A DNA stretch of 43,641 bases, taken from PVC group bacterium (GTDB lineage Bacteria; Verrucomicrobiota; Kiritimatiellia; CAIKKV01). A program made the position numbers and the translations under genes. Positions 9,190-17,207 of this stretch are shown here, piece after piece (position 1 is the first letter of the stretch; every line of letters begins with the position of its first letter). The stretch is from contig CAMDGM010000029.1 in assembly GCA_945898015.1 (NCBI GenBank), positions 1 through 43,641 on the forward strand, in the 5' to 3' direction. Under the pieces are notes generated by a model, which did no database searches, was not told the origin of the DNA, and saw only the letters and a list, made by a program, of their open reading frames with translations.

Positions 9190-9930
9190 TCAGCCTCCCG
9201 TCCGGACCATTTTTGAAATCGCGGGCGACCCCGTGCGGGCCGTCCAGCCCGCCCGGCGGGCCGCCGCCTCCAGCCGCTCCGACAGGCCGCGGCGCTTGAG
9301 CATCCGGTGAATCACCAGGGGGCAGAAGAACTGGCGGACCACCGCCTCTTCGCGGAAGCCCCGCGCCTCGAAGGCCGCCACGATCTCCCGATGCCGGAAG
9401 GGCCGCCACGCGCGCGTATTGCCCTCGACCTTCTTCTTCATTCCGAAAAACAACGGCGCCACCCGGTGCAACCCCTCGTGCAGCGGATACTCCACGATCA
9501 CCGTCCGGCGGGCCACGCGGCACAACTCCCCCACCAGCTCCGGCCAGCGGACACAATGCGTCAGCAGGCGGATGCAGAGCGCCGCGTCGAACGACCGGTC
9601 GGGAAACGGCAGCGCCGTCACCTCGCCCGCCACGAACCGGCAGCGGCCCGCCGCCACCAGGTCCGCGATCCGCCGGCGGCACACGGGGTCGCTGCCCAGC
9701 ACAGTATAGGCGTGGCCGGCCTCCACCAGCGGCTGGGCGAGCTGACCATGCCCGCCGCCCACCTCCAGAAGAGCGAGTCCGCGTTCCGGCCCCAGGAGGC
9801 GGCTCACGGCCGCGGCCTGGACCTCGAGCATCCACGCGCCGGCCGGCCCGGTGAAGCGGGCGGCATAGGCGTCGGAGGCCGTCTCGATGTCGGCCGTCTC
9901 GCGCGGAACAGGATGGATGTCCGATTGCAT
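9190..9930 (-). CDS. class I SAM-dependent methyltransferase
   Basis: Residues 54-62 (LLEVGGGHG) are the glycine-rich SAM-binding motif I, and ALPFPDRSFDAALC is the typical post-II/IV region of Methyltransf_11-type enzymes. The C-terminal part (FFGMKKKVEGNTRAWRPF, then a basic tail) probably positions the substrate. As the first gene of the polysaccharide operon it may methylate a sugar or lipid-linked intermediate; the true substrate cannot be read from sequence. AGGAAG lies 5 nt before the ATG at 9930. Its stop is 4 nt from the start of the amidotransferase gene. Confidence 0.75.
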   Translation of the reverse strand: MQSDIHPVPRETADIETASDAYAARFTGPAGAWMLEVQAAAVSRLLGPERGLALLEVGGGHGQLAQPLVEAGHAYTVLGSDPVCRRRIADLVAAGRCRFVAGEVTALPFPDRSFDAALCIRLLTHCVRWPELVGELCRVARRTVIVEYPLHEGLHRVAPLFFGMKKKVEGNTRAWRPFRHREIVAAFEARGFREEAVVRQFFCPLVIHRMLKRRGLSERLEAAARRAGWTARTGSPAISKMVRTGG

Positions 9931-9940
9931 GACGACTTCC

Positions 9941-9969
9941 TGAATAGCAAATAACAGGCCCGGTCACAA
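9941..9969 (-). promoter_or_regulatory. weak sigma70-like promoter candidate for the polysaccharide operon
   Basis: Read on the minus strand, TTGTGA (9964-9969) and TATTCA (9941-9946) are separated by 17 bp and lie just upstream of the methyltransferase start. The -10 matches the consensus at only three positions, so this is a placement by spacing and context. Confidence 0.22.
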
Positions 9970-10101
9970 CACCATTCGCCGAAACAACGAGTCCGCCGGA
10001 GCAACACGATTTCACTTGTTGCCAGGTCCTTCATTCGGCTAATCTTTCACCCCAGATTCAGCTTGAAGAAGCCAACCAACCGAATACGAGGACTCCTGCG
10101 T

Positions 10102-11142
10102 ATGACACTCCGCACCATCACCGTCTTGCTCGGCCTGGCCGGCTGGCTGGGCCTGCTCCCCACTGCGTTTTCCGCCCCGGACACCGAGGCCATTCCCCCC
10201 GCCATCATCGTGCTGCCGGAAACGCCCGCCATCACCAACACCCCGGCCATCACCAACGCCCCCGCTGTCACCATTATACCCACGATCACAAACTCTCTCC
10301 CGGCCACGAACCGGCCGCCTACCGAAGCGCCGGCGCCAAAACCGGTAATACCACCCCCGGCCGAAACCGTTCAGGCGCCGGACTCCGGGATGTTCGACAC
10401 CACCGCGTGGCCCCTGTGGGCGGAAGAGACCTGGGAAAACACTTCCGACGTACTGCACGATCACCTCCGGATCGGAGTCCGGTACCGCCAGATCCATCTC
10501 AAGGACGACAAGCGGGATCCGGACAATTCCTTTCTGGGCAGCATCACGGAACTCAATGCACAGTCGGATTACAAGTCCATCACCTGGCTGACCTTCGACT
10601 GGATGGCCGCGCCTTACGTCGGCCTCCGCTTCGGCTGGGACCAGGTCCGGGCCCAAACCCAGACGAGCCAGCAAACCGCCAGCCTCAACCACACCGACGG
10701 AAACGTGGACCTGTTCGGACCGGGCCTGATGCTGGTGCTCCGCTACCCGAATAAGACGCGCCTCATCCCCACGGCCGGCGTCGGCTACTCCTGGCTGAAC
10801 GCCACATTCGAACACAACGCCCCCTGGCACAACGGGTTCGGCGGCGAAAACAAGGACGCCAATTACGACGCCTGGGTCGCGGCCGGCAGCACCCCCTGGC
10901 CCAATCACGGCTATCAGCGCACCATCACCCTGAAGGACACCTCCGCCGTCACGTTATACGGCGAACTGGCCTTCCAGTTCACCGACCACCTGGATATTCA
11001 CGCCTTCATCCAATCCATGGACGTGCAAGGCGTCGACCTCACCTACGACCTGTCTTACTATGGAACCCCCTTTGACTCCTACCAGGCCAAATTCCCCATG
11101 AGCAACACCGCCTACGGCGCCGGCTTGCGCTGGTCTTTCTAA
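10102..11142 (+). CDS. outer-membrane beta-barrel protein with Pro-rich N-terminal linker
   Basis: The signal peptide (TLRTITVLLGLAGWLGLLPT, then AFSA) is followed by a Pro/Thr/Ala-rich linker of about 75 residues containing four hexapeptide repeats, then a domain of alternating polar and hydrophobic strands ending in ...GAGLRWSF. A terminal Phe after an amphipathic strand is the signal for outer-membrane barrel insertion by BAM. The barrel (about 235 residues) would suit a small OmpW/OprF-like barrel. The neighbour at 11143 is a clear paralogue (shared LNHTDG, LFGPGL, FPMSNT-YGAGLRW). A TTG at 10063 extends the frame, but the ATG at 10102 with upstream GAGG is preferred. The function is unknown, perhaps a porin or a cell-wall-linked barrel given the linker. 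Confidence 0.7.
   Translation: MTLRTITVLLGLAGWLGLLPTAFSAPDTEAIPPAIIVLPETPAITNTPAITNAPAVTIIPTITNSLPATNRPPTEAPAPKPVIPPPAETVQAPDSGMFDTTAWPLWAEETWENTSDVLHDHLRIGVRYRQIHLKDDKRDPDNSFLGSITELNAQSDYKSITWLTFDWMAAPYVGLRFGWDQVRAQTQTSQQTASLNHTDGNVDLFGPGLMLVLRYPNKTRLIPTAGVGYSWLNATFEHNAPWHNGFGGENKDANYDAWVAAGSTPWPNHGYQRTITLKDTSAVTLYGELAFQFTDHLDIHAFIQSMDVQGVDLTYDLSYYGTPFDSYQAKFPMSNTAYGAGLRWSF
10225..10296 (+). repeat. four 18-bp repeats encoding a PAITNx-type hexapeptide
   Basis: Four in-frame 18-bp units encode PAITNT, PAITNA, PAVTII and PTITNS. GCCATCACCAAC is identical in the first two units (10228-10239 and 10246-10257). They form part of the extended linker between signal peptide and barrel, probably periplasmic and possibly peptidoglycan-spanning. 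The repeat number could vary between strains. Confidence 0.75.
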
Positions 11143-11928
11143 ATGACGAATCGCCGGCGTTCCCGCCTCTTCATCCTGCTGCTCCTGCTCACAGGCTCCG
11201 GCCTCCAGGCCCAGACATGGACGCCGCTTGACGACCCCCTGGCCGGGCACCTCCGGGTGGGCCTGCAGTACCACCGGACCTATCTCCACGATCACACCCG
11301 CCTGCTGAACGACAGCTTCCGCGGCAGCATCACCCACCTCGAAGTCCAGCAGGACGAAAGCCCGTTCACGGCCCTGACCTTGGAATGGCGGTTCAATTCC
11401 TATATCGGGACCCAGTTCTCCTGGGAGCAGGTCCGGGCCCGAACCCGCACCACGCAGGAAAACTCCACCCTCAATCACACCGATGGCGACATTTTCCTGT
11501 TCGGGCCCGGGCTCACCCTCCTCCTGCGCTATCCGAACCCGACCCGCCTGACGCCCTTCCTGGGCCTCGGCGCCACCTGGCTGAACGCCGAGTTCGAGCA
11601 CAACCCGGCCTGGCAAAACGGATTCAGCGGACCCGATCGGGAAGCGAAATACGACGCCTGGGTCGCGTCCGGCCGGCCGCCCTGGCCCAACAAAGGCTAT
11701 CGCCGCACCATCACCCTGGAAGACTGCCCCGCCTGGATACTGACCTATGGCCTGGATGTCCGGATCACCGACCAGCTCGACGCCAGCCTGTTCGTGCAAA
11801 TCATGGAGGTGGACGGCGTGGACCTGACCCAGCGCATCACCTTTGTCAATAAATTATCGGATACCCAGATGGGGTCTTTCCCGATGAGCAACACGTCCTA
11901 CGGCGCCGGCCTTCGCTGGACCTTCTGA
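11143..11928 (+). CDS. outer-membrane beta-barrel protein, paralogue of the preceding gene
   Basis: The ATG directly follows the TAA of the previous gene with no gap, so the two are one transcription unit with probable translational coupling. After a signal peptide (RSRLFILLLLLTGSGLQAQ) it goes straight into the barrel without the Pro-rich linker of its neighbour. Shared landmarks are DDPLAGHLRVGLQYH, LNHTDGDIFLFGPGL, AEFEHNPAWQNGFSG, WPNKGYRRTITLED and the terminal SNTSYGAGLRWTF. The terminal Phe marks an outer-membrane barrel. The pair probably arose by tandem duplication and may assemble or act together; the specific role is unknown. Confidence 0.7.
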   Translation: MTNRRRSRLFILLLLLTGSGLQAQTWTPLDDPLAGHLRVGLQYHRTYLHDHTRLLNDSFRGSITHLEVQQDESPFTALTLEWRFNSYIGTQFSWEQVRARTRTTQENSTLNHTDGDIFLFGPGLTLLLRYPNPTRLTPFLGLGATWLNAEFEHNPAWQNGFSGPDREAKYDAWVASGRPPWPNKGYRRTITLEDCPAWILTYGLDVRITDQLDASLFVQIMEVDGVDLTQRITFVNKLSDTQMGSFPMSNTSYGAGLRWTF

Positions 11929-11956
11929 AAAATGACTGAGCCCCCGAGCTTTTTTA

Positions 11957-11985
11957 TTGAAAACACACCGACCGGCTCCTATACT
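11957..11985 (+). promoter_or_regulatory. sigma70-type promoter for the first large secreted paralogue
   Basis: TTGAAA (11957-11962) and TATACT (11980-11985) each match the consensus at five of six positions with the ideal 17-bp spacer. The expected start near 11992 gives a leader of about 37 nt before the ATG at 12029. Confidence 0.65.
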
Positions 11986-12028
11986 CATTTCAATCTATTG
12001 TTCGCCGCTTAAACTGAAGGAGTTCGTC

Positions 12029-14623
12029 ATGCTGTTCACGCGTCGTCTCGTCCTCTTTTCCAGCGCCCTTGCGCTCCTCACCGGTTTGGCGCAGGCCCAG
12101 GGCCCGCAAATCAACAAAATCAGCGCGGAAGAATATGTCGCCTCCGGCGCCTACGAACGCCCCTACGTCGCCACCGACTCCAAGGCCCAGCCCCATTTCG
12201 TCTGCGACTCCCTCGGCGGCGACAACAAATTCTCCAAATACCACAAGGTGAACGGCGTGTGGCGTGGCGGCGTCTTCGCCGTGGGCTCCAACGGCGGCAA
12301 ATACAACGCGTCGCGCCTGTACGTCGGCAAGATCAACATCGACCGCCTCGACCGGCCCTGGATTTCCTGCAAATTCGGGTGTAAGGAATATGGCAAGATG
12401 CTCGGCCAGGGCGTCTGGCTCTTCAGCAGCGTGGCCAACAACTCCAATCCCTCCCAGGTGTTCTTCCGCCATGTCAACGTCTACAAGGGCATGGGCGCGG
12501 TCAACATCGACGCGAAATATGTGAACGAAGGCGTCGTGATCGGCACCTTCGGCAACTTCAACGTCCTCGACCAGACCGGCAAGACCCTCGACAGCGGCTC
12601 CATCAATGCCGGACACGGCGGCGAAAAAGTCCGCTCCATCATCGCCTCCTACGCGCCTCGATTCCCGACCGCCAAGGAAGAAAAGCTGGCCTATAAGGAC
12701 GGCGTCTGGCACACCGCCATGAACGGCAGCCACTCCGTCAGCTCCAGCTACCAGAACTCCGAGCGCTACAAAGCCGGCCAGGGCTATGTCACCTGGGCAA
12801 ACTACGGAACCTACCCGGAGATGGGCGACGACTACCACCACCCCGGCGTCGGAACCGACCTGACCGATCCCAAAATCTGCTACATCGGCCAGGTATTCAA
12901 GAGAACCATGCTCATGAACATCTGGGACGGCTCCAAAATGCTGTTCCCAACCTCGGCGCTGAAATTCCTGGGCGCGGACGCAAGCATGGAAATCCGCCAT
13001 GCCCCTGGCTTTGCTCCCGCCATCGGCGCCGCGGGCGGCACCTTCGTGTTCTGGACCTCCGGCGGCCACATCAAGATGTGCTATGTCTCGAAAAAAGGCG
13101 TCGCCGGAACCGTTCGCGATGTCTCCGCCGGCCGCTCGCCCGCCGCCACCACCGACCGCTATGGCAACGTCCACCTCGTCTATTACAACAACGGGCTCTG
13201 CTATCGCAAAATCCTCGTCTCCTCCCTCTCGGCGATCGAGCCCAAGGGCGTCGTTGCCGACACCCGCTCGCCGTTGTTCCGCTGGACGGATACCAAGGCC
13301 GCCTCCTACACGCTGGAGCTCACCCAGGACGGCTCGAAACTTCCCGTGATCCCCGTTTTGGGTGGCGCCATCACCTGGACCTCCGCCACGGAGCTCGCGG
13401 TCGGCTCCTATAGCTGGCGCGTCAAGGAGTCCTCCTCCTCGACCTGGTCGCCCGCCGCCGACTTCACGATCCCGCCCCTCCAGCCGGAAGCCCTCCAGCC
13501 CTTCGGCCGCCTCCCGACCGCCCCCACAACGCCTGAATTCGAGTGGACCGCCGACGATCCCGCGGCCAACCTCTACTCCGTCCAGCTCCTCCAGGATGGC
13601 AACCTGCTCGGCAAGCTCTCCGTGACCGGCGATGTGAAGGGCTCCACCACCCTCACCGCCACCTGGACCAACAGCCTCGGAGCCGGCGCCTACCAGTGGC
13701 AGGTCAAGTCCATCCGTTATCTCGCGGGCCAGACCGTGGCCAGCGATTGGACCGATTTGATGGGCTTCCAGGTCGCCGTTCCCGGCGCGACCGCCGTCAC
13801 GAACCCCACGTCCAATCAGGCATTCAACACCGGCACCGCCTCCGTGGACTTCGGCTGGAACCCCTCGGATGGCGCCACCTCGTACGAGCTGAAGCTGCTG
13901 TTCAACGACACGCCGTTCGACTTCCAGGGCGGCATCCCGACCACCACCCATACGCTGGCGAACACCTACACGCCCGGCTATTACACAGCGCTCATCCGCG
14001 GCGCCGTCGGCGGCGTCAAGGGCCCGTGGAGCGATCCGACGAGCTTCATCGTCAAGCGCAAGATGGCGCCGGATGGCAATCCCGTCTCCAACGCCGCTCC
14101 GTCCGTATTCCGGTGGACGCTCTCCGAGCCGGCGACCAAGTACCTGCTCAAGCTGGCCCAGTATGACAAGACGACCGGCAAGTTTGTCGTCAAGCGCAGC
14201 GCCTGGGTCCTGCCGCCCGCCGTCGGTTCGCCCAAGTGGAGCCCGTCCTACATTATCCCGGACGGCAAGTTCCGCTGGTCGATCACCGACTACAACGGCG
14301 CCAATCCGGGCTACACCCAGTTCGCCTACTTCACCGTCAAGAACTCCGGCCACGCGAACTGGAACGATCCGGCCATGATCGTGGGCACCTGGAAAGTCAT
14401 CACTCCCTGGCGCTGGGTCCAGATGACATTCCGGTCGGATGGCGTCATCCGCACCGTCCAGGGCGACGGCACGGCCTTCACCCGGGCCCGCTGGTCCGCA
14501 GACCCGGAATTTCTGACCATGGTCTCCGATGTGACGGAAAAATGTCCCTACTCGGTGACGGAGACAACCCTCACATTCACCACGCCAAGTGGAAACGTCA
14601 GGAATCTGGTCCGGGTCCCATAA
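12029..14623 (+). CDS. large secreted protein, copy 1: propeller-like domain, four Ig/FN3-like modules, extra C-terminal domain
   Basis: A signal peptide of about 22 residues (cleavage after AQA) leads into a region of about 390 residues with repeated motifs of the form D-x-x-G/A-x-P/V-H-[FL]-V (DSKAQPHFVCDS near the start, DRYGNVHLVYYN at the end), suggesting a beta-propeller-like fold. About residues 410-780 contain four modules each with an F-x-W...A-x-x-Y-x-L-x-L pattern, like FN3/Ig folds. The last 85 residues (from IVGTWKV, through MTFRSDGVIRTVQGDG) look like a small lipocalin-type barrel absent from the two paralogues downstream. The start is the ATG 6 nt after AAGGAG (12017-12022). 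No catalytic motif is evident; surface binding or a matrix role is possible. A strong terminator follows. Confidence 0.72.
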   Translation: MLFTRRLVLFSSALALLTGLAQAQGPQINKISAEEYVASGAYERPYVATDSKAQPHFVCDSLGGDNKFSKYHKVNGVWRGGVFAVGSNGGKYNASRLYVGKINIDRLDRPWISCKFGCKEYGKMLGQGVWLFSSVANNSNPSQVFFRHVNVYKGMGAVNIDAKYVNEGVVIGTFGNFNVLDQTGKTLDSGSINAGHGGEKVRSIIASYAPRFPTAKEEKLAYKDGVWHTAMNGSHSVSSSYQNSERYKAGQGYVTWANYGTYPEMGDDYHHPGVGTDLTDPKICYIGQVFKRTMLMNIWDGSKMLFPTSALKFLGADASMEIRHAPGFAPAIGAAGGTFVFWTSGGHIKMCYVSKKGVAGTVRDVSAGRSPAATTDRYGNVHLVYYNNGLCYRKILVSSLSAIEPKGVVADTRSPLFRWTDTKAASYTLELTQDGSKLPVIPVLGGAITWTSATELAVGSYSWRVKESSSSTWSPAADFTIPPLQPEALQPFGRLPTAPTTPEFEWTADDPAANLYSVQLLQDGNLLGKLSVTGDVKGSTTLTATWTNSLGAGAYQWQVKSIRYLAGQTVASDWTDLMGFQVAVPGATAVTNPTSNQAFNTGTASVDFGWNPSDGATSYELKLLFNDTPFDFQGGIPTTTHTLANTYTPGYYTALIRGAVGGVKGPWSDPTSFIVKRKMAPDGNPVSNAAPSVFRWTLSEPATKYLLKLAQYDKTTGKFVVKRSAWVLPPAVGSPKWSPSYIIPDGKFRWSITDYNGANPGYTQFAYFTVKNSGHANWNDPAMIVGTWKVITPWRWVQMTFRSDGVIRTVQGDGTAFTRARWSADPEFLTMVSDVTEKCPYSVTETTLTFTTPSGNVRNLVRVP

Positions 14624-14644
14624 AACAAACCATCCGTTCATGAT

Positions 14645-14680
14645 AAAACGCGCGATTCCCATGAATCGCGCGTTTTTTTT
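14645..14680 (+). terminator. rho-independent terminator after secreted copy 1
   Basis: AAAACGCGCGATT (14645-14657), loop CCCATG and the exact complement (14664-14676) form a 13-bp stem that runs into eight T (14673-14680). It lies 21 nt after the stop codon and isolates the gene from the next paralogue. Confidence 0.93.
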
Positions 14681-14685
14681 CGCTC

Positions 14686-14715
14686 TTGATTGACTTCGTT
14701 CTCCGTCTTTATTAA
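14686..14715 (+). promoter_or_regulatory. promoter candidate for secreted copy 2
   Basis: TTGATT (14686-14691) and TATTAA (14710-14715) have an 18-bp spacer, each with four consensus positions. It sits immediately after the terminator of copy 1 and 50 nt before the ATG of copy 2, in an AT-rich strip of an otherwise GC-rich sequence. Confidence 0.42.
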
Positions 14716-14766
14716 TCTCGAAAACCTCGTTGGTCCTTTTCAAATCAGTTACCGGAGTCCTGCGTA

Positions 14767-17091
14767 ATGAAGTTTCGAGCCTTTGTGTTGTGGGCGGCCG
14801 GATTGACCCTGGCCGCGAGTTTCGTTCACGCGCAAGCACCCCGGATCGACCTGATCGGCCGCGAGGAGTTCGTCTCGTCGCTCAATATGGAACGGCCTTC
14901 CGTGGCCACCGACTCCAAGGGACAGCCCCACTTCTCGTGCGACGCCGGAGGACCCACCAGCCGCAGCTTGCTGAAGTTCCATCGCGTCAACGGAAAATGG
15001 AGCGGCGGCGTCTTCGCCACCGGGTACCCGGGCGGGCGCTACAATGCCGGCCGCCTTTACGTCAGCCAGATGGAAATCGACGGCAAGGACCGCGCCTGGA
15101 TTTCCTGCAAGTTCGGGATCAAGGAGTTCGGCAACATGTTCGGCCAGGGGCTCTGGCTCTTCAACAACGTCTCCACGCGGCCCCGCCCACCCGAACAGTT
15201 TTTTCGCTTCGTCTGCGTCTACAAGGGAATGGGCGTGGTGACCACCGATTCCAAATATGTGGATGAAGGTGTCATGATGGGCACCTTTGGAAACTGGGAA
15301 AAAATAAGCGCCTCCGGCAAAACCCTCGCCAAAGGCTCCATCAACGCCGGCCACGGCGGGGAGAAAGTCCGCGCCCGGATCGCCGCCTATGCCCCCCGGT
15401 TCCGCGATAAAGACGACACCAAGGCCTACCCCGACAGCATCTGGCACACGGCCATGAATGGCAGCCGTTCCATCACCGCCAGCTACCAGAATTCCGCCCG
15501 GTACAAGGCCGGACAGGGGCCCATCCCGTGGGCCGCCTATGGCGTTTATCCCATCATGGGGGGCGACTTTCACCATCCCGGAGTCGGACTCGACGCCACC
15601 GATCCCCGCCTCTGCTACATCTCCATCGTGTTCTACGGCAAGATGTCCATCAACATCTGGGACGGCACCCGCATGCTCTTCAACCCGGCCAGCCTGAAAG
15701 TCCTCGACGACCAGGTCACCTTCGAAGAACGCCACCCCCCCGCCATCGCTCCCGCGCCCGGCCCCCAGGGCGGCGCCTTCTTCTTCTGGACCTCTTTCGA
15801 TGACCGCATCCTGTGCGCCTATGTCTCCAAAAAGGGCGTGGCGGGCCCCATTCAGGACATCACCGCCGGCACCTTCGCCGGCGCCGCCACCGACCGCTAC
15901 GGCAACCTTCACCTGGTCTACAACAACAACGGCATCCGCTACCGCAAGCTCCTGGTCTACACGCTTCAGGGCACGACCCCCGAAGGCCGCGTGGAGTCGA
16001 CCCGCACGCCCTCCTTCCGCTGGTCCGACACCCGGGCCGCCCGCTACACGGTCGCGCTCTCCAAGGACGGCGCCAAACTGGCCACCACCACCGTCAGCGC
16101 CACTACCTGGACGCCCGGCGCCCCGCTCGCCGCCGGCGTCTATTCCTGGCGCGTCAAGGAAGGCTGGCCAACCACCACGGAGCCGTGGTCGCCGGCGCTG
16201 AGCTTTGTCATCCCGCCCGCCGCGCCGGCGCCGCTGTCGCCGGACAGCCGGTCGGCCAGCGCCTTCACCCCCACCTTCGAATGGACCCGGATTGATCGCG
16301 CCGCCAACCAGTTCACCCTCCAGTTGTTCAAGAACGGCGGCGCGGATCCCATCGGCGCCGTCACCACCACGGGCGACATCAAACCCCTCGTCGGAACCGC
16401 CGACTGGACCAACATGCTGGGCGTCGGTTCCTATACCTGGAACATCAAGGCCACCCGCGTTCTCAAGGGGTACACGATCAGCAGCGATTACTCCGACGGC
16501 ATGACCTTCCAGGTCCGCGTGCCCGGTCCGGCTGCCCTCGTGCGGCCGCTCGGAAACACGATTTTCAATCCCGGCTACAGCGCCATCACCAGCGTCTGGA
16601 CCTCGGCAGCGGGCGCCCGGGATTACAAGCTCAGGGTTCTCTACAACGGCGAAATCCTTGAGACTTACTACGGCATCGGGGGCACCAATTTTCCCATGAC
16701 CCGCACCTTCCAGCCTGGTTACCACACCCTGCTGCTCCAGCCGCAAAATGCCGCAGGAAACGGGGACTGGTCGGATCCTGTCACGGTCCTCGTCCGCCGC
16801 CACATGAACCCGGTCAGTTATGCCGTCCTGGATCGGGCACCGGCCCGGCTGACCTGGACCCGGACCAAGGAGGCCACCCGCTATCTGGCCAAGCTGTCGA
16901 AGCGCAACCCCGCGACCAGGCTCTATCAGGTGGTCGGCGAAAAATGGATCGCTCAATCCCCCTTCGGCGCGGAACCCCTCTGGAAACCGACCTATTCCTT
17001 CACTCCCGGCGCCTACCGCTGGAGCGTGACCGACTACTTCGGGACAAAACAGGGCTATACGTCCGTGGCCTATTTCAAAATTCCTCTGTAG
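14767..17091 (+). CDS. large secreted protein, copy 2 of the tandem family
   Basis: The signal peptide ends near VHA-QA (residue 22). The layout is that of copy 1 without the C-terminal extra domain: a propeller-like part with DSKGQPHFSCDA and DRYGNLHLVYNN, then four modules with F-x-W...Y patterns (PSFRWSDTRAARYTVAL, PTFEWTRIDRAANQFTLQL, ITSVWTSAAGARDYKLRV, RLTWTRTKEATRYLAKL). Copy 2 is the most divergent in the N-terminal half: for example it has NWEKISASGKTL where copies 1 and 3 read NFNVLDQ-x-GKTL. CGGAG precedes the ATG by 9 nt. I see no enzyme signature; the function is unknown. Confidence 0.72.
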   Translation: MKFRAFVLWAAGLTLAASFVHAQAPRIDLIGREEFVSSLNMERPSVATDSKGQPHFSCDAGGPTSRSLLKFHRVNGKWSGGVFATGYPGGRYNAGRLYVSQMEIDGKDRAWISCKFGIKEFGNMFGQGLWLFNNVSTRPRPPEQFFRFVCVYKGMGVVTTDSKYVDEGVMMGTFGNWEKISASGKTLAKGSINAGHGGEKVRARIAAYAPRFRDKDDTKAYPDSIWHTAMNGSRSITASYQNSARYKAGQGPIPWAAYGVYPIMGGDFHHPGVGLDATDPRLCYISIVFYGKMSINIWDGTRMLFNPASLKVLDDQVTFEERHPPAIAPAPGPQGGAFFFWTSFDDRILCAYVSKKGVAGPIQDITAGTFAGAATDRYGNLHLVYNNNGIRYRKLLVYTLQGTTPEGRVESTRTPSFRWSDTRAARYTVALSKDGAKLATTTVSATTWTPGAPLAAGVYSWRVKEGWPTTTEPWSPALSFVIPPAAPAPLSPDSRSASAFTPTFEWTRIDRAANQFTLQLFKNGGADPIGAVTTTGDIKPLVGTADWTNMLGVGSYTWNIKATRVLKGYTISSDYSDGMTFQVRVPGPAALVRPLGNTIFNPGYSAITSVWTSAAGARDYKLRVLYNGEILETYYGIGGTNFPMTRTFQPGYHTLLLQPQNAAGNGDWSDPVTVLVRRHMNPVSYAVLDRAPARLTWTRTKEATRYLAKLSKRNPATRLYQVVGEKWIAQSPFGAEPLWKPTYSFTPGAYRWSVTDYFGTKQGYTSVAYFKIPL

Positions 17092-17128
17092 CCATCTCCA
17101 AATTTTGCCAATTTTGCAATTTTGCGGG

Positions 17129-17157
17129 TTGACAACTATTCATTTTTGTAATAGTAT
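17129..17157 (+). promoter_or_regulatory. sigma70-type promoter for secreted copy 3
   Basis: A perfect TTGACA (17129-17134) and TAGTAT (17152-17157, four of six) are separated by 17 bp, in the most AT-rich stretch of the window. The start of transcription would be near 17164, giving a leader of about 44 nt. Confidence 0.65.
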
Positions 17158-17207
17158 ATTAAATCAAGCTGGTTTTGGGATTAATTGATGAAAAAAAGGA
17201 GATCGTC

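Noticed and set aside
7377..9299. Plus-strand frame of about 640 codons opposite the asparagine synthase gene
   Set aside because: The minus-strand product has full glutaminase and PP-loop motifs; the plus frame is compositional.
11990..14839. Antisense open frame of about 949 codons opposite secreted copy 1, with a similar 735-codon frame opposite copy 2 (14749-16956)
   Set aside because: They lie fully opposite genes with signal peptides and conserved paralogues; the encoded sequences are low-complexity G/A/R/E-rich, as expected for shadows of GC-rich coding strands.
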